Part shown: in pieces, positions 26,101 through 32,834 of the stretch
How the letters are laid out: each line of letters opens with the position of its first letter
Position numbering within the stretch: the first letter of the stretch is position 1
Source of the DNA: Rhodoferax lacus
Lineage (GTDB): Bacteria; Pseudomonadota; Gammaproteobacteria; Burkholderiales; Burkholderiaceae_C
Assembly: GCF_003415675.1 (NCBI RefSeq)
Contig: NZ_QFZK01000002.1
Location: forward strand, 310,001 to 374,000
Length of the DNA: 64,000 nt
Direction of reading: 5' to 3'
Position numbers and translations under genes: made by a program
Notes under the pieces: generated by a model
Databases searched by the model: none
Told to the model about the DNA's origin: nothing
What the model saw: only the letters and a program-made list of their open reading frames with translations

Positions 26101-28020
26101 GGGCACCATCTTGACTTCGGTTTCCACCACGGTGGCGGTGGCTGCTGCGCCAGAGCCCAGGTTGTCCAGCGATGTGATGCGCACGCTGGGCGGCACGTTC
26201 TTGTCATAGCCCGTGCCGGCGTTGATCACGCGAATGGCCGAGATGGCGCCTGTGGCGTCGACTGCGGCTTCGGCGGTGGCGCTGGTCACAGCGCCCGCTG
26301 CGTCCAGAACCTCAACCAGCACCTGGCCTGCGGTGTAGCCTGTGCCGCCGCTGCTGAGGTTGATGGTGGACACCTGGGTGTCGGCCACGAACATGCTCAG
26401 GTTGAGCATGCGGTCATTGGCGGCATTGAGAATGCGGAAGCGGTAGGTCTTGGGCTCCACTGCCAGTTTGGGGTAAGCCACGCCGTTGACCAGCGGGGTA
26501 TCCATCCAGGCTTCGGGCGTGAGGGTCACGTCATCCACAGCACCGGTAGGCAGGTTGTAGAGCGCGGGGAACACCGGCCAGAAGTAAGGGCCCCAGTCCC
26601 AGCGGCCAACCGCATTGGTGCCGTCCACCGAGTTGTTGGGATCCTGGTTGAGTTCGTACACGTGGGGGTACCACATGTCGCCTGCCTGGCCCCAGATTTC
26701 CTTGGCAGCGCCGGTATTGGTCTTGTTCCAGCGTGCATCCTGCAGGGCAATGTCGTCGGGCACAAAGGTCTTGTCCTGGATCACCAGGGGAATGGCTTCC
26801 ATTTCACCCGGAATGCCCTGGCTGGTGAGCAAGGCGTCCTGCACGGGGTCCTTCAGCACATAAGGCGCAGCCATGCCGGCGTACACATTCAGGCGGGTCA
26901 GGCCGAACGAGTGGTCGTGGTACCACTCCAGACGACCGGACTGGCCGTTGGGGAAGTAGTAAGTCATGGCGCCAGGACCGGGATCGGGCATGTCGGGCAC
27001 GTTCTGGGCCGAGGGGCCGCGCAGGTAGGAGTTCAGCACATCGGCGTCGGCAATGGTGCCGGCCAGGCTGATGGGGTCGGTCGTGTTGGCTTCGCCAGCC
27101 GGTGTGATCCATTGGTGCGGCGTGCCGTCGCTGATCCAGGGGTTGTCACCACCGTGCAGGTGAATCATGGCGCGGTTCTGGCGGTAGAGGTTGCGGCCGT
27201 CCGGGCCATAGCCGGCACCTGGCAGGGTTTCGTCAACTGGCAAGAACAGGTCACCATTGCGGGTTACCACGCCGTTGGCATCGGTAGACGATTTGCCCAC
27301 GGGCAGCAGGTTCAGGAACTTCAGACGGGTAGCGCGACCCTTGGTGGCCACAATGGCGGGGCCGAGGTAATGCGGCTTCTCAAAGCCAAAGGCGTTTTCC
27401 ATGACGCGTGCACCGGCGGCATCAAACATCAGGCTTCCGTCGGCATTCACGGACTGGATCTGGATCGGTGTGCCATTCGGGTAGAACAACTGCACGCCGC
27501 CACCGCCGCGCTTGATCTGCACATAGCCGCGCAACAAGGTGGGCTTCTTCAGGTCGGAGTGCAGGCGCTCGGCGTATTCGACGACCGCGATTTCGTAGTA
27601 GTCGGAGGTGCCAGCCACATTGGCAGCAGAGTCACCAGGCCAGCGCTGGGCAGCAGCCACAGGAATGTATTTTGTTTCTGCCGGGTAGTCGGTCAGGGTA
27701 CCGGCGGCTGTGATGCTGTCCGGCAGGCGCAGGCCTGGCAGGTTGTCTACAAACTTGCGCAGCGCCTTGCCGGTTCCGACGACGTTGTCGTATCCGGCGG
27801 CTTCCTTGGGCACGTTGAAACGTGGGCCACTGGGTGTGTGGGCGTAATAAGTGGGCACCCGGATGTCTGCACCTGCAGCATCGGTGTCACCGCGCACACC
27901 CCAGCCCGCACCGGCTTGCGCGGCGCTGGCAGCCATCAACATGGAGAAAGTCAGGCATGCATGTGCAACCGGGCTACGGCGCAAATTGGAATGCAAACCC
28001 TTGGTACCTTTATTTTTCAT
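23122..28020 (-). CDS. mofA: Giant secreted multicopper oxidase, MofA-like putative Mn(II) oxidase
   Basis: Starting at ATG 28020 (AGGGG seven bases upstream; the frame opens at 28047) the protein has 1632 residues, close to Leptothrix MofA. A signal peptide with Arg-Arg (LRRSPVAH, cleavage near AQA) leads to the periplasm. All four copper motifs are present: HLHGG (287-291), HDHSFG (368-373), HPIHFH (1218-1223) and HCHILGHEENDF (1323-1334, with type 1 Cys1324). About 845 residues separate motifs two and three, and this insert holds repeated GxGYxxAPxV units (24640-26360). Three fibronectin type III domains fill about 1350-1632. MofA-type enzymes are implicated in Mn(II) oxidation, and a Geobacter relative, OmpB, in metal reduction. 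FKBP, heme-protein and SCO genes follow. A perfect 7-bp inverted repeat (28061-28067/28083-28089) lies in the leader. Confidence 0.88.
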   Translation of the reverse strand: MKNKGTKGLHSNLRRSPVAHACLTFSMLMAASAAQAGAGWGVRGDTDAAGADIRVPTYYAHTPSGPRFNVPKEAAGYDNVVGTGKALRKFVDNLPGLRLPDSITAAGTLTDYPAETKYIPVAAAQRWPGDSAANVAGTSDYYEIAVVEYAERLHSDLKKPTLLRGYVQIKRGGGGVQLFYPNGTPIQIQSVNADGSLMFDAAGARVMENAFGFEKPHYLGPAIVATKGRATRLKFLNLLPVGKSSTDANGVVTRNGDLFLPVDETLPGAGYGPDGRNLYRQNRAMIHLHGGDNPWISDGTPHQWITPAGEANTTDPISLAGTIADADVLNSYLRGPSAQNVPDMPDPGPGAMTYYFPNGQSGRLEWYHDHSFGLTRLNVYAGMAAPYVLKDPVQDALLTSQGIPGEMEAIPLVIQDKTFVPDDIALQDARWNKTNTGAAKEIWGQAGDMWYPHVYELNQDPNNSVDGTNAVGRWDWGPYFWPVFPALYNLPTGAVDDVTLTPEAWMDTPLVNGVAYPKLAVEPKTYRFRILNAANDRMLNLSMFVADTQVSTINLSSGGTGYTAGQVLVEVLDAAGAVTSATAEAAVDATGAISAIRVINAGTGYDKNVPPSVRITSLDNLGSGAAATATVVETEVKMVPAVPQVASGIAACGTDASGAELPPTAAAPCWPSTWPTDGRDGGVPDPATVGPAFYQIGNEGGLLPKVAKIDATPMGYEYNRRSVTVLNTFTNGLFLGNAERADVLIDFSAYAGKKIILYSDAPAPVPAFDPRNDHWTGKPDEADAGSVETPQAGFGPNTRTVMQFVVGDTAAVPNPGVIAKAVTALPAVYASTQEAPLVGQGYYNNSVAGGAKSWSEGTSVNTDGTRAYAGIFTGTLQEPAFNYQPGSGSGLSVLLAPDSAATAHTGGLGYRTAPAVRFSAGTAQAVSSLRVGAFNVDTAGSGYTVAPRVTITNNVGAPGSGATAEATLKVVQVIMDNQGSGYVAAPKVTFSAPTSPPLMRNGQPTGSVQATGTATIVGGRVTGITITNAGKGYAGAPTVSIGAPAVGGRQAVAHSSGGVAEVSVVVSNPTKPNQAGGGGYARMADLTVTLSAPQLANGVAAAATPIGSVFDVRITNPGNPYATLPTISFTGGNLIAGGVAAKATASNTGSLVVKNKAIQELFDPTYGRMNATLGVELPFTSALVQTTIPLGYVDPATEQFTDGETQIWKITHNGVDAHPIHFHLMNVQVINRIGWDGTIKPPADNERGWKETLRFNPLEDVVVAMRPKKPVLAGFGLPNSVRAMDPSQPLGVPTGFTQVDTVTGNPADVVNKMVDYGWEYVWHCHILGHEENDFMRPLVFDAAEAGALAPTGLNLVGNKLTWVDNAQTEFKYTIETFTSGNGGVAADTITALANATGTTVTLLPPQTDGSYRYRVTAIGQNGSASTTLAVTTAPNAPTLLAFTTRTNAGVNLSWTDNSVAEAGFRVMRATVTNGVVGAFTTLNGAVGAANGTGTVTYRDTSAVANLAYVYKVYAFNAAGNSAESNVTDTVPAMPVPAAPSSIGVPTIARITGNFAQDRATVTWGSSDATATGYTVQYSLNGTNWVNGTTAPANANSASFNVVRLLTYYFRVQATNAAGGSSYVTTTTGVRAP

Positions 28021-28060
28021 AAGAAACCCCTGCGTGAGTCGAACCATTTATTTTGGAAGG

Positions 28061-28089
28061 CCGATTGCGGCACTTCTGCGCCCAATCGG
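28061..28089. promoter_or_regulatory. Inverted repeat in the mofA upstream region
   Basis: CCGATTG and CAATCGG form a perfect 7-bp inverted repeat with a 15-bp centre, 41 bp upstream of the mofA ATG. It lies in the 249-bp divergent region shared with the cyclase-FHA gene. It may be an operator or a leader hairpin. No clear -10/-35 pair was identified there. Confidence 0.3.
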
Positions 28090-28269
28090 GTTCTGACCGC
28101 CCGCTTGGGTTTGATCAGTAACTGGACTTTACAAATGCTTACCCTTTGGAAGGGGATGTGCTCTGAGTGATTCTTGGCCGAAGTGCCAAATATTCACCAA
28201 TATGCCGACTTGTTTAAACTTTTATTCTTAAGGAAGCAGTAAGAAAACAAGCGATGGGGTGAAAATTGC

Positions 28270-29280
28270 ATGACTTGTTTCATTTATCACCTTTGGTATC
28301 TTCGCGTCCGTGAGCTGGCATGCCGTAGAGTGCAGCAAAATAAAGAACATGCATTTCAGGGAATCTTCAAAGTGGATGACGCAACCGTCTTATTCGTAGA
28401 CTTGGTGGGCAGCACAGCGCTGTACCAGTCACTCGGCAACGCCCGCGCGGCGGAGCTGGTGTCGGGTGTGACCGGCTGGATTGGCCGCGTGTGCGAAGCC
28501 GCCGGTGGTCGCGTCATCCGTCGCCTGGGGGACGGCGTGCTGGTGTCTTTTGCGAAGGGTGCTGCGGCCTTTGAATGCGCCATTGCGCTGCAGCGCCGCC
28601 AGAGCCAGCACAATGCCGACGCCCCGGATCACGCGCAAGTGCAAATCAAGATCGGTCTGGCGCGGGGATCCATGGTGGAGTCGGGCACGGGATGGGTGGG
28701 AGATGTCATCAACCTGGCAACCGACCTGAGCGACCGCTGTGGCCCCGAGCAGATCCTGGCCTGTGGCGTTTCGGTGGACCAGATCAAACTGGGTATCTTT
28801 GCCCGCTTTCGCAGCCTGGGGCTGATGCACATGTTGGGCAAATCAGAACCTGTGGATGTCTTCCAGATTGAATGGAAGAACGATTCCAACACCGGCGTTC
28901 CAACCGTGCGTGCGGCTCTGGAGGTGAACGACTTCTCTGACAGCAGCCTGGCCACCGGCATACGCCTGGCATGGTCTGACAGGCAGGCTGATTTTTTGCG
29001 CGCTGACTTGCCCATTGTGCTGGGCCGCCATGCAGAGGCCGACTTCCAGGTGGAAGACCCCCGTATTTCCAGGCGCCACGCGCGCATCTACGAACTCGAT
29101 GACGCACTGGTGCTGGAAGATACCAGCAGCTATGGCACCTCGGTGCGCTTTGCCTCGGCCAATACGGTGCTGACGCTGCGCAACCAGGAGTGCGTGCTGC
29201 ACGATGATTGCGAGATCGCCTTTGGCGCCTCGTTCGACCAAAGCAACGTGCCCCAGCTGCGGCTGAATTTCTTCAGCTAG
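28270..29280 (+). CDS. Class III nucleotidyl cyclase-homology domain fused to FHA domain
   Basis: The 336-residue protein has a class III cyclase domain (about 35-195) and a C-terminal FHA domain (about 235-330). Both metal-binding Asp positions are kept (LFVDLVGSTALYQ and RRLGDGVLVSF). In the last catalytic motif, GDVINLATDLSD, the Arg expected after VNxAA is Asp, so catalysis may be lost or altered. The FHA part has LGRHAEADF and SRRHARIYEL, which bind phosphothreonine. The Asn of the SxNGT motif is Tyr (SSYGT). No membrane segment is present. GGGGTGA precedes the ATG at 28270; GTG 28372 is an alternative start. It is divergent from mofA and convergent with the ModE-like gene. Confidence 0.82.
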   Translation: MTCFIYHLWYLRVRELACRRVQQNKEHAFQGIFKVDDATVLFVDLVGSTALYQSLGNARAAELVSGVTGWIGRVCEAAGGRVIRRLGDGVLVSFAKGAAAFECAIALQRRQSQHNADAPDHAQVQIKIGLARGSMVESGTGWVGDVINLATDLSDRCGPEQILACGVSVDQIKLGIFARFRSLGLMHMLGKSEPVDVFQIEWKNDSNTGVPTVRAALEVNDFSDSSLATGIRLAWSDRQADFLRADLPIVLGRHAEADFQVEDPRISRRHARIYELDDALVLEDTSSYGTSVRFASANTVLTLRNQECVLHDDCEIAFGASFDQSNVPQLRLNFFS

Positions 29281-29287
29281 GCGCCGC

Positions 29288-30412
29288 CTACTGGGGCTGG
29301 CGGGCTTTGCGGGGAAAGTCCCACCAGGGCAGCACGCGGCGCAGGGACTGCACCTCACCACAGTGCCAGGCACGGTAGCCGGGCATGGCCGATAGCTGCG
29401 CCTGCCAGGCCGGGCTTTTGAGCAAGTCCAGCAGCGCTACGATGGCTGGATCCTCCAGCGCGGATTTCAGGCACACCAGGTGGTAGCTTTCTTCCAGCAG
29501 GGGTACAAAGTCCAGCCCCTGCGCCCGCGCCGCCACCTCAATACCCAGCCCCACATCGGCCGCACCGGAGGCAATCGCATGGGCCACGGCGGTATGCGAG
29601 GGCTCGGTGCGCTCATACCCGGGGAACTGCGCTGCGGGCAGCGCGTCCTGCGCCAGCAATTCGTCCAGCACCACGCGCGTGCCGGCGCCCAGGGGCCGGT
29701 TGACAAAGCGTGCGCCGCTGCTCTGCACATCGTGCAGCGTGCGCAAGCCCAGCGGATTGCCTGCGGCCACCATCAGGCCCTGGGTGCGGCTGGCGAAGCC
29801 GATGATTTTGTGCAAGCCGGGCTTGAGCAGGGGCTTGTATATTTTTTCGGCTACCGAACCCTGCTGGGGGCTTTGCAGGGTGTGAAAACCGGCCATCACG
29901 CAGCGGCCTTCGTTGAGCGCGCGTATGGCATCCACACTGCCGCTAAAGCGCATGTCCAGATGCAGGCGTGCGTGGGCCGCAGATACCGCATCGCTGGCCA
30001 GTGCAAACTCGCGCAGCGCACCCAGCGCATGGTCGTGGCTGGCATAGAGCATCACCACATGCGACTCCGGGTCAAAGGCCACGGCAAAGGCGCGCTCGAG
30101 TTCGCTGCGCAGGGCTTCAATCTGGGGTGCCAGCCGGGCCTGCGCCTGGCCTTCGGCCCACATCAGCTTGGAGCCGAATTCGGTCAGGCGCGCATTGTGG
30201 CCTTTTTCCCAGACCAGCAACTCGCTGCCCAGCTCGGTCTCCCAGCGCTTGAGCTCGCCCCAGACGTGGCGGTAGCTCAATCCCAGGGCACGTGCGCCGG
30301 CCGAGATGGAGCCCTGGGTGGACACCGCCTGCAACAGGTCAATCAGCGGGTTGCGGACCTGTGCCGGGCTGCTCTGGCGCGAGAGGGTATAGTGGAACTG
30401 GAGCCTATGCAC
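29288..30412 (-). CDS. ModE-like HTH regulator with molybdate/tungstate-binding-type PBP domain
   Basis: The 374-residue protein has an N-terminal winged helix of the ModE/LysR type (about 20-90; SISAGARALGLSYRHVWGEL, then KRWETELG) and a C-terminal type 2 periplasmic-binding-like domain (about 110-350; GRCVMAGFHTL, RFVNRPLGAGTRVVLDELL, ASGAADVGLGIEVAA). It has no signal peptide, so the binding domain is used as a cytoplasmic sensor. Being divergent from tupBCA across only 50 bp, it most likely controls tungstate uptake and senses an oxyanion or a cofactor-linked signal. It replaces the usual ModE mop-type sensor domain. A matching inverted repeat lies in the intergenic region. Confidence 0.88.
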   Translation of the reverse strand: MHRLQFHYTLSRQSSPAQVRNPLIDLLQAVSTQGSISAGARALGLSYRHVWGELKRWETELGSELLVWEKGHNARLTEFGSKLMWAEGQAQARLAPQIEALRSELERAFAVAFDPESHVVMLYASHDHALGALREFALASDAVSAAHARLHLDMRFSGSVDAIRALNEGRCVMAGFHTLQSPQQGSVAEKIYKPLLKPGLHKIIGFASRTQGLMVAAGNPLGLRTLHDVQSSGARFVNRPLGAGTRVVLDELLAQDALPAAQFPGYERTEPSHTAVAHAIASGAADVGLGIEVAARAQGLDFVPLLEESYHLVCLKSALEDPAIVALLDLLKSPAWQAQLSAMPGYRAWHCGEVQSLRRVLPWWDFPRKARQPQ

Positions 30413-30429
30413 AGGGATTCATATGGTTG

Positions 30430-30455
30430 GGTTATCGGGTAGCGACTACGATACC
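30430..30455. promoter_or_regulatory. Candidate operator between the ModE-like gene and tupB
   Basis: GGTTATCG ... CGATACC is an imperfect inverted repeat (one extra T on the left) with an 11-bp centre that itself contains GTAG-CGA-CTAC. It fills the middle of a 50-bp divergent promoter, where a regulator bound here would affect both genes. It is not the standard ModE box. Confidence 0.5.
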
Positions 30456-30462
30456 TGAAGTT

Positions 30463-31203
30463 ATGACCAGCTTCACCGATAGCGCCGCCATGGCGCTGAC
30501 ACTCATTGTTTCCCTGGATTCCCAATTGATGGCCATCGTGGCGCGCTCCCTGTGGGTCAGCGTCTGGGCCACGGTGATTGCCTGCGCGCTGGGCCTGCTG
30601 CTGGGTGCGCTGCTGGGTGTGGCCCGCTTTGCCGGGCGCAACACCGTGCTGGCCCTGCTCAATACTTTTTTGGCGGTGCCCTCGGTGGTGGTGGGCTTGG
30701 TGGTCTACCTGCTGCTTTCGCGCACAGGCCCCCTGGGGTTTTTGGGCTGGCTGTTTTCCTTCAAGGCCATGGTGCTGGCGCAGGCCTGTCTGGTGCTGCC
30801 CGTGGTCACGGCGCTCACCCGCCAGGTGGTGGAAGACGCCGATGTGCTGCACGGTGAGCAACTGCAGTCGCTGGGCGCACGCACGCTGCTGCGCAGTTGC
30901 CTGCTGGCCTGGGATGAGCGCCATGCGCTGCTCACGGTCATGCTGGCCGCTTTTGGGCGTGCCATCTCCGAGGTGGGGGCGGTGATGATTGTGGGCGGCA
31001 ATATCGACGGCTTCACCCGTGTCATGACCACCGCGATTGCGCTGGAAACCAGCAAGGGCGATTTACCCCTGGCGCTCGGGCTGGGCCTGGTGCTGCTGGC
31101 CGTGGTGCTGGCGCTGAATGTGGTGGTGACGGTGCTGCGGCGCTGGCGCGAGAACGAAGAGGGCACCCGTGTGGCCCAAGCCACCATGCAGGCTGCGGTA
31201 TGA
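30463..31203 (+). CDS. tupB: Tungstate ABC transporter permease
   Basis: The 246-residue polytopic protein starts at ATG 30463. A longer frame from 30292 runs antisense to the regulator and is rejected. It has about five membrane helices (SLWVSVWATVIACALGLLLG, LALLNTFLAVPSVVVGLVVY, VVLALNVVVTVL) and the ABC permease EAA-like loop region (GRAISEVGAVMIVGGNIDG). The sequence SEVGAVMIVGGNI is typical of TupB/WtpB-type oxyanion permeases. Order B-C-A with ATGA overlaps shows one operon. It forms the membrane channel of the tungstate importer. Confidence 0.92.
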   Translation: MTSFTDSAAMALTLIVSLDSQLMAIVARSLWVSVWATVIACALGLLLGALLGVARFAGRNTVLALLNTFLAVPSVVVGLVVYLLLSRTGPLGFLGWLFSFKAMVLAQACLVLPVVTALTRQVVEDADVLHGEQLQSLGARTLLRSCLLAWDERHALLTVMLAAFGRAISEVGAVMIVGGNIDGFTRVMTTAIALETSKGDLPLALGLGLVLLAVVLALNVVVTVLRRWRENEEGTRVAQATMQAAV

Positions 31204-31946
31204 GCGCCCACAGCGCCAGGAGCGCTGTGGGCGCCGTGTTTGCGCTGGAGCAGGCAGCCGTGCGCTTTGGCCACGGCACACGCGCCTTGCAGGCCCTGCA
31301 GAATGTCAGCCTGCACATAGCACCGGGCGAGCGTGTGGCCCTGATTGGCGCCAATGGCTGCGGCAAAAGCACCTTGTTGCGCTTGCTGCATGGCCTGCTC
31401 AAGCCCAGCAGCGGCGCGCTGCGGTGCGACGATAGTCTGGCGCAGGCCATGGTGTTTCAGCGCCCCTATGTGATGCGCCTGTCGGTGCATGCCAATGTGG
31501 CCCTGGGCCTGTGGCTGCGTGGCCAGAGCTGGACGCAGGCCGGGCGCCTGGCCCTGCAGGCCTTGCAGGCGGTGGGCATGGCGGAGCACGCGCAGCGGCC
31601 CGCACGCCAGCTCTCGGGCGGGCAGCAGCAGCGCCTGGCTTTGGCGCGGGCCTGTGCCCTGCAGCCCCGCGTGCTCTTGCTGGATGAGCCGACCTCCAGC
31701 CTGGACCCCCATGCCAAGCGCGAGGTGGAGTCCCTCATCCAGACCATCGCCGCACAGGACCCCGCCATGACCGTGGTGTTTGCCAGCCACAACCTGGGCC
31801 AGGTCAAGCGCCTGGCCAGCCGCGTGCTGTATCTGGAGCAGGGCCGCGTGCTGGCCGACTTGCCAGTGCAGGAGTTTTTCGGGGCGGGACTGCTCGCAGA
31901 GCCATACCGCCAAGCCCATTTGTTTGTCAAAGGAGAACAGGTATGA
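31200..31946 (+). CDS. tupC: Tungstate ABC transporter ATP-binding protein
   Basis: The 248-residue protein has Walker A GANGCGKSTLL (about 49-59), Q-loop FQRPYVMRLSVHANV, signature LSGGQQQRLALARA (about 137-150), Walker B VLLLDEPTSSLD and H-loop VVFASHN. The length and single-domain form (no C-terminal TOBE/mop domain) agree with TupC, not ModC. It energises tungstate import at the inner membrane. The ATG overlaps the tupB stop, and its own stop overlaps tupA. Confidence 0.92.
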   Translation: MSAHSARSAVGAVFALEQAAVRFGHGTRALQALQNVSLHIAPGERVALIGANGCGKSTLLRLLHGLLKPSSGALRCDDSLAQAMVFQRPYVMRLSVHANVALGLWLRGQSWTQAGRLALQALQAVGMAEHAQRPARQLSGGQQQRLALARACALQPRVLLLDEPTSSLDPHAKREVESLIQTIAAQDPAMTVVFASHNLGQVKRLASRVLYLEQGRVLADLPVQEFFGAGLLAEPYRQAHLFVKGEQV

Positions 31947-32800
31947 AACACAATCCAACACCCCAAAAGCGCACTGCGGCGGGTCGCCGTCTGACCCTGC
32001 TGGCCCTGGCCTGCAGCGCCGCCTTCGGCCTTGCCGCAGGCTCACCGGCGTGGGCACAATCGCCCGCCATCGTGATGGCGTCCACCACGTCCACCGAGCA
32101 GTCCGGCCTGTTTCCTTATCTGCTGCCCGAATTCAAAAAGGCCACGGGCATTGATGTGAAGGTGGTGGCGGTGGGCACCGGGCAGGCCATTGACATGGGC
32201 CGTCGCGGAGACGCCGATGTGCTGTTCGTGCATGACCAGGTGGCCGAAGAAAAAGTTGTGGCCGAGGGCTTTGCCCTCAAGCGCCTGCCCGTCATGTACA
32301 ACGACTTTGTGCTGATTGGCCCAGTGGCAGATGCCGCCAAAGTAAAGGGCAGCAGCATTGTGGAAGCGCTGAAGAAAATTGCCGCCACTGATGCTGGCTT
32401 CATCTCGCGCGGCGACAAGAGCGGCACCAATGCGGCGGAGTTGCGCTTCTGGAAGGCACTGGGCGAGGGCGCCAGCAAAGGCACGGGTTACAAGGAGTGT
32501 GGCTGCGGCATGGGTCCGGCACTCAACATGGCCGCCAGCACCGGCGCCTATGTGTTGGCCGACCGCGGCACCTGGCTGAGCTTCAAGAACCGGGCCGATC
32601 TGGCGGTGCTGGTAGAAGGCGACAAGGCGCTGTTCAACCAGTACGGCGTGCTGGTGGTGAACCCGGCCAAGCACCCGCATGTGAAGGTGGCAGAGGCGCA
32701 AAAGTTTGCCGACTGGGTGACCTCGGCGGCCGGTCAGGGCGTGATTGCTGCCTACAAGATCGACGGCCAGCAGCTCTTCTTTCCCAACGCCGGCAAGTAG
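31943..32800 (+). CDS. tupA: Tungstate-binding periplasmic protein
   Basis: The 285-residue protein has a long signal peptide ending SPAWAQS. The mature N-terminus IVMASTTSTEQSGLF contains the TTS-type oxyanion loop, and later SRGDKSGTNAAELRFW and KECGCGMGPALNMAA complete the TupA binding site. TupA proteins bind tungstate with very high affinity and discriminate against molybdate. Combined with the AOR operon in the same window, this gives a simple logic: tungstate import for a tungsten enzyme. It is the last gene of tupBCA and is followed by a strong hairpin. Confidence 0.93.
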   Translation: MKHNPTPQKRTAAGRRLTLLALACSAAFGLAAGSPAWAQSPAIVMASTTSTEQSGLFPYLLPEFKKATGIDVKVVAVGTGQAIDMGRRGDADVLFVHDQVAEEKVVAEGFALKRLPVMYNDFVLIGPVADAAKVKGSSIVEALKKIAATDAGFISRGDKSGTNAAELRFWKALGEGASKGTGYKECGCGMGPALNMAASTGAYVLADRGTWLSFKNRADLAVLVEGDKALFNQYGVLVVNPAKHPHVKVAEAQKFADWVTSAAGQGVIAAYKIDGQQLFFPNAGK

Positions 32801-32813
32801 GCATTGCCGAAGG

Positions 32814-32834
32814 GCCAGGTGCGCAGCACCTGGC
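32814..32834. terminator. Hairpin between convergent tupA and the EAL-domain gene
   Basis: GCCAGGTGC-GCA-GCACCTGGC is a perfect 9-bp stem with a 3-base loop, located in the 33-bp gap between two convergent genes. Neither side has a run of T. It could still stop or pause transcription from both directions. Confidence 0.5.

Noticed and set aside
23353..28170. A 1605-residue open frame on the plus strand opposite the giant oxidase gene
   Set aside because: It is an antisense shadow: Gly/His/Arg-rich, without domains. The minus strand carries all copper motifs, a signal peptide and a ribosome binding site.
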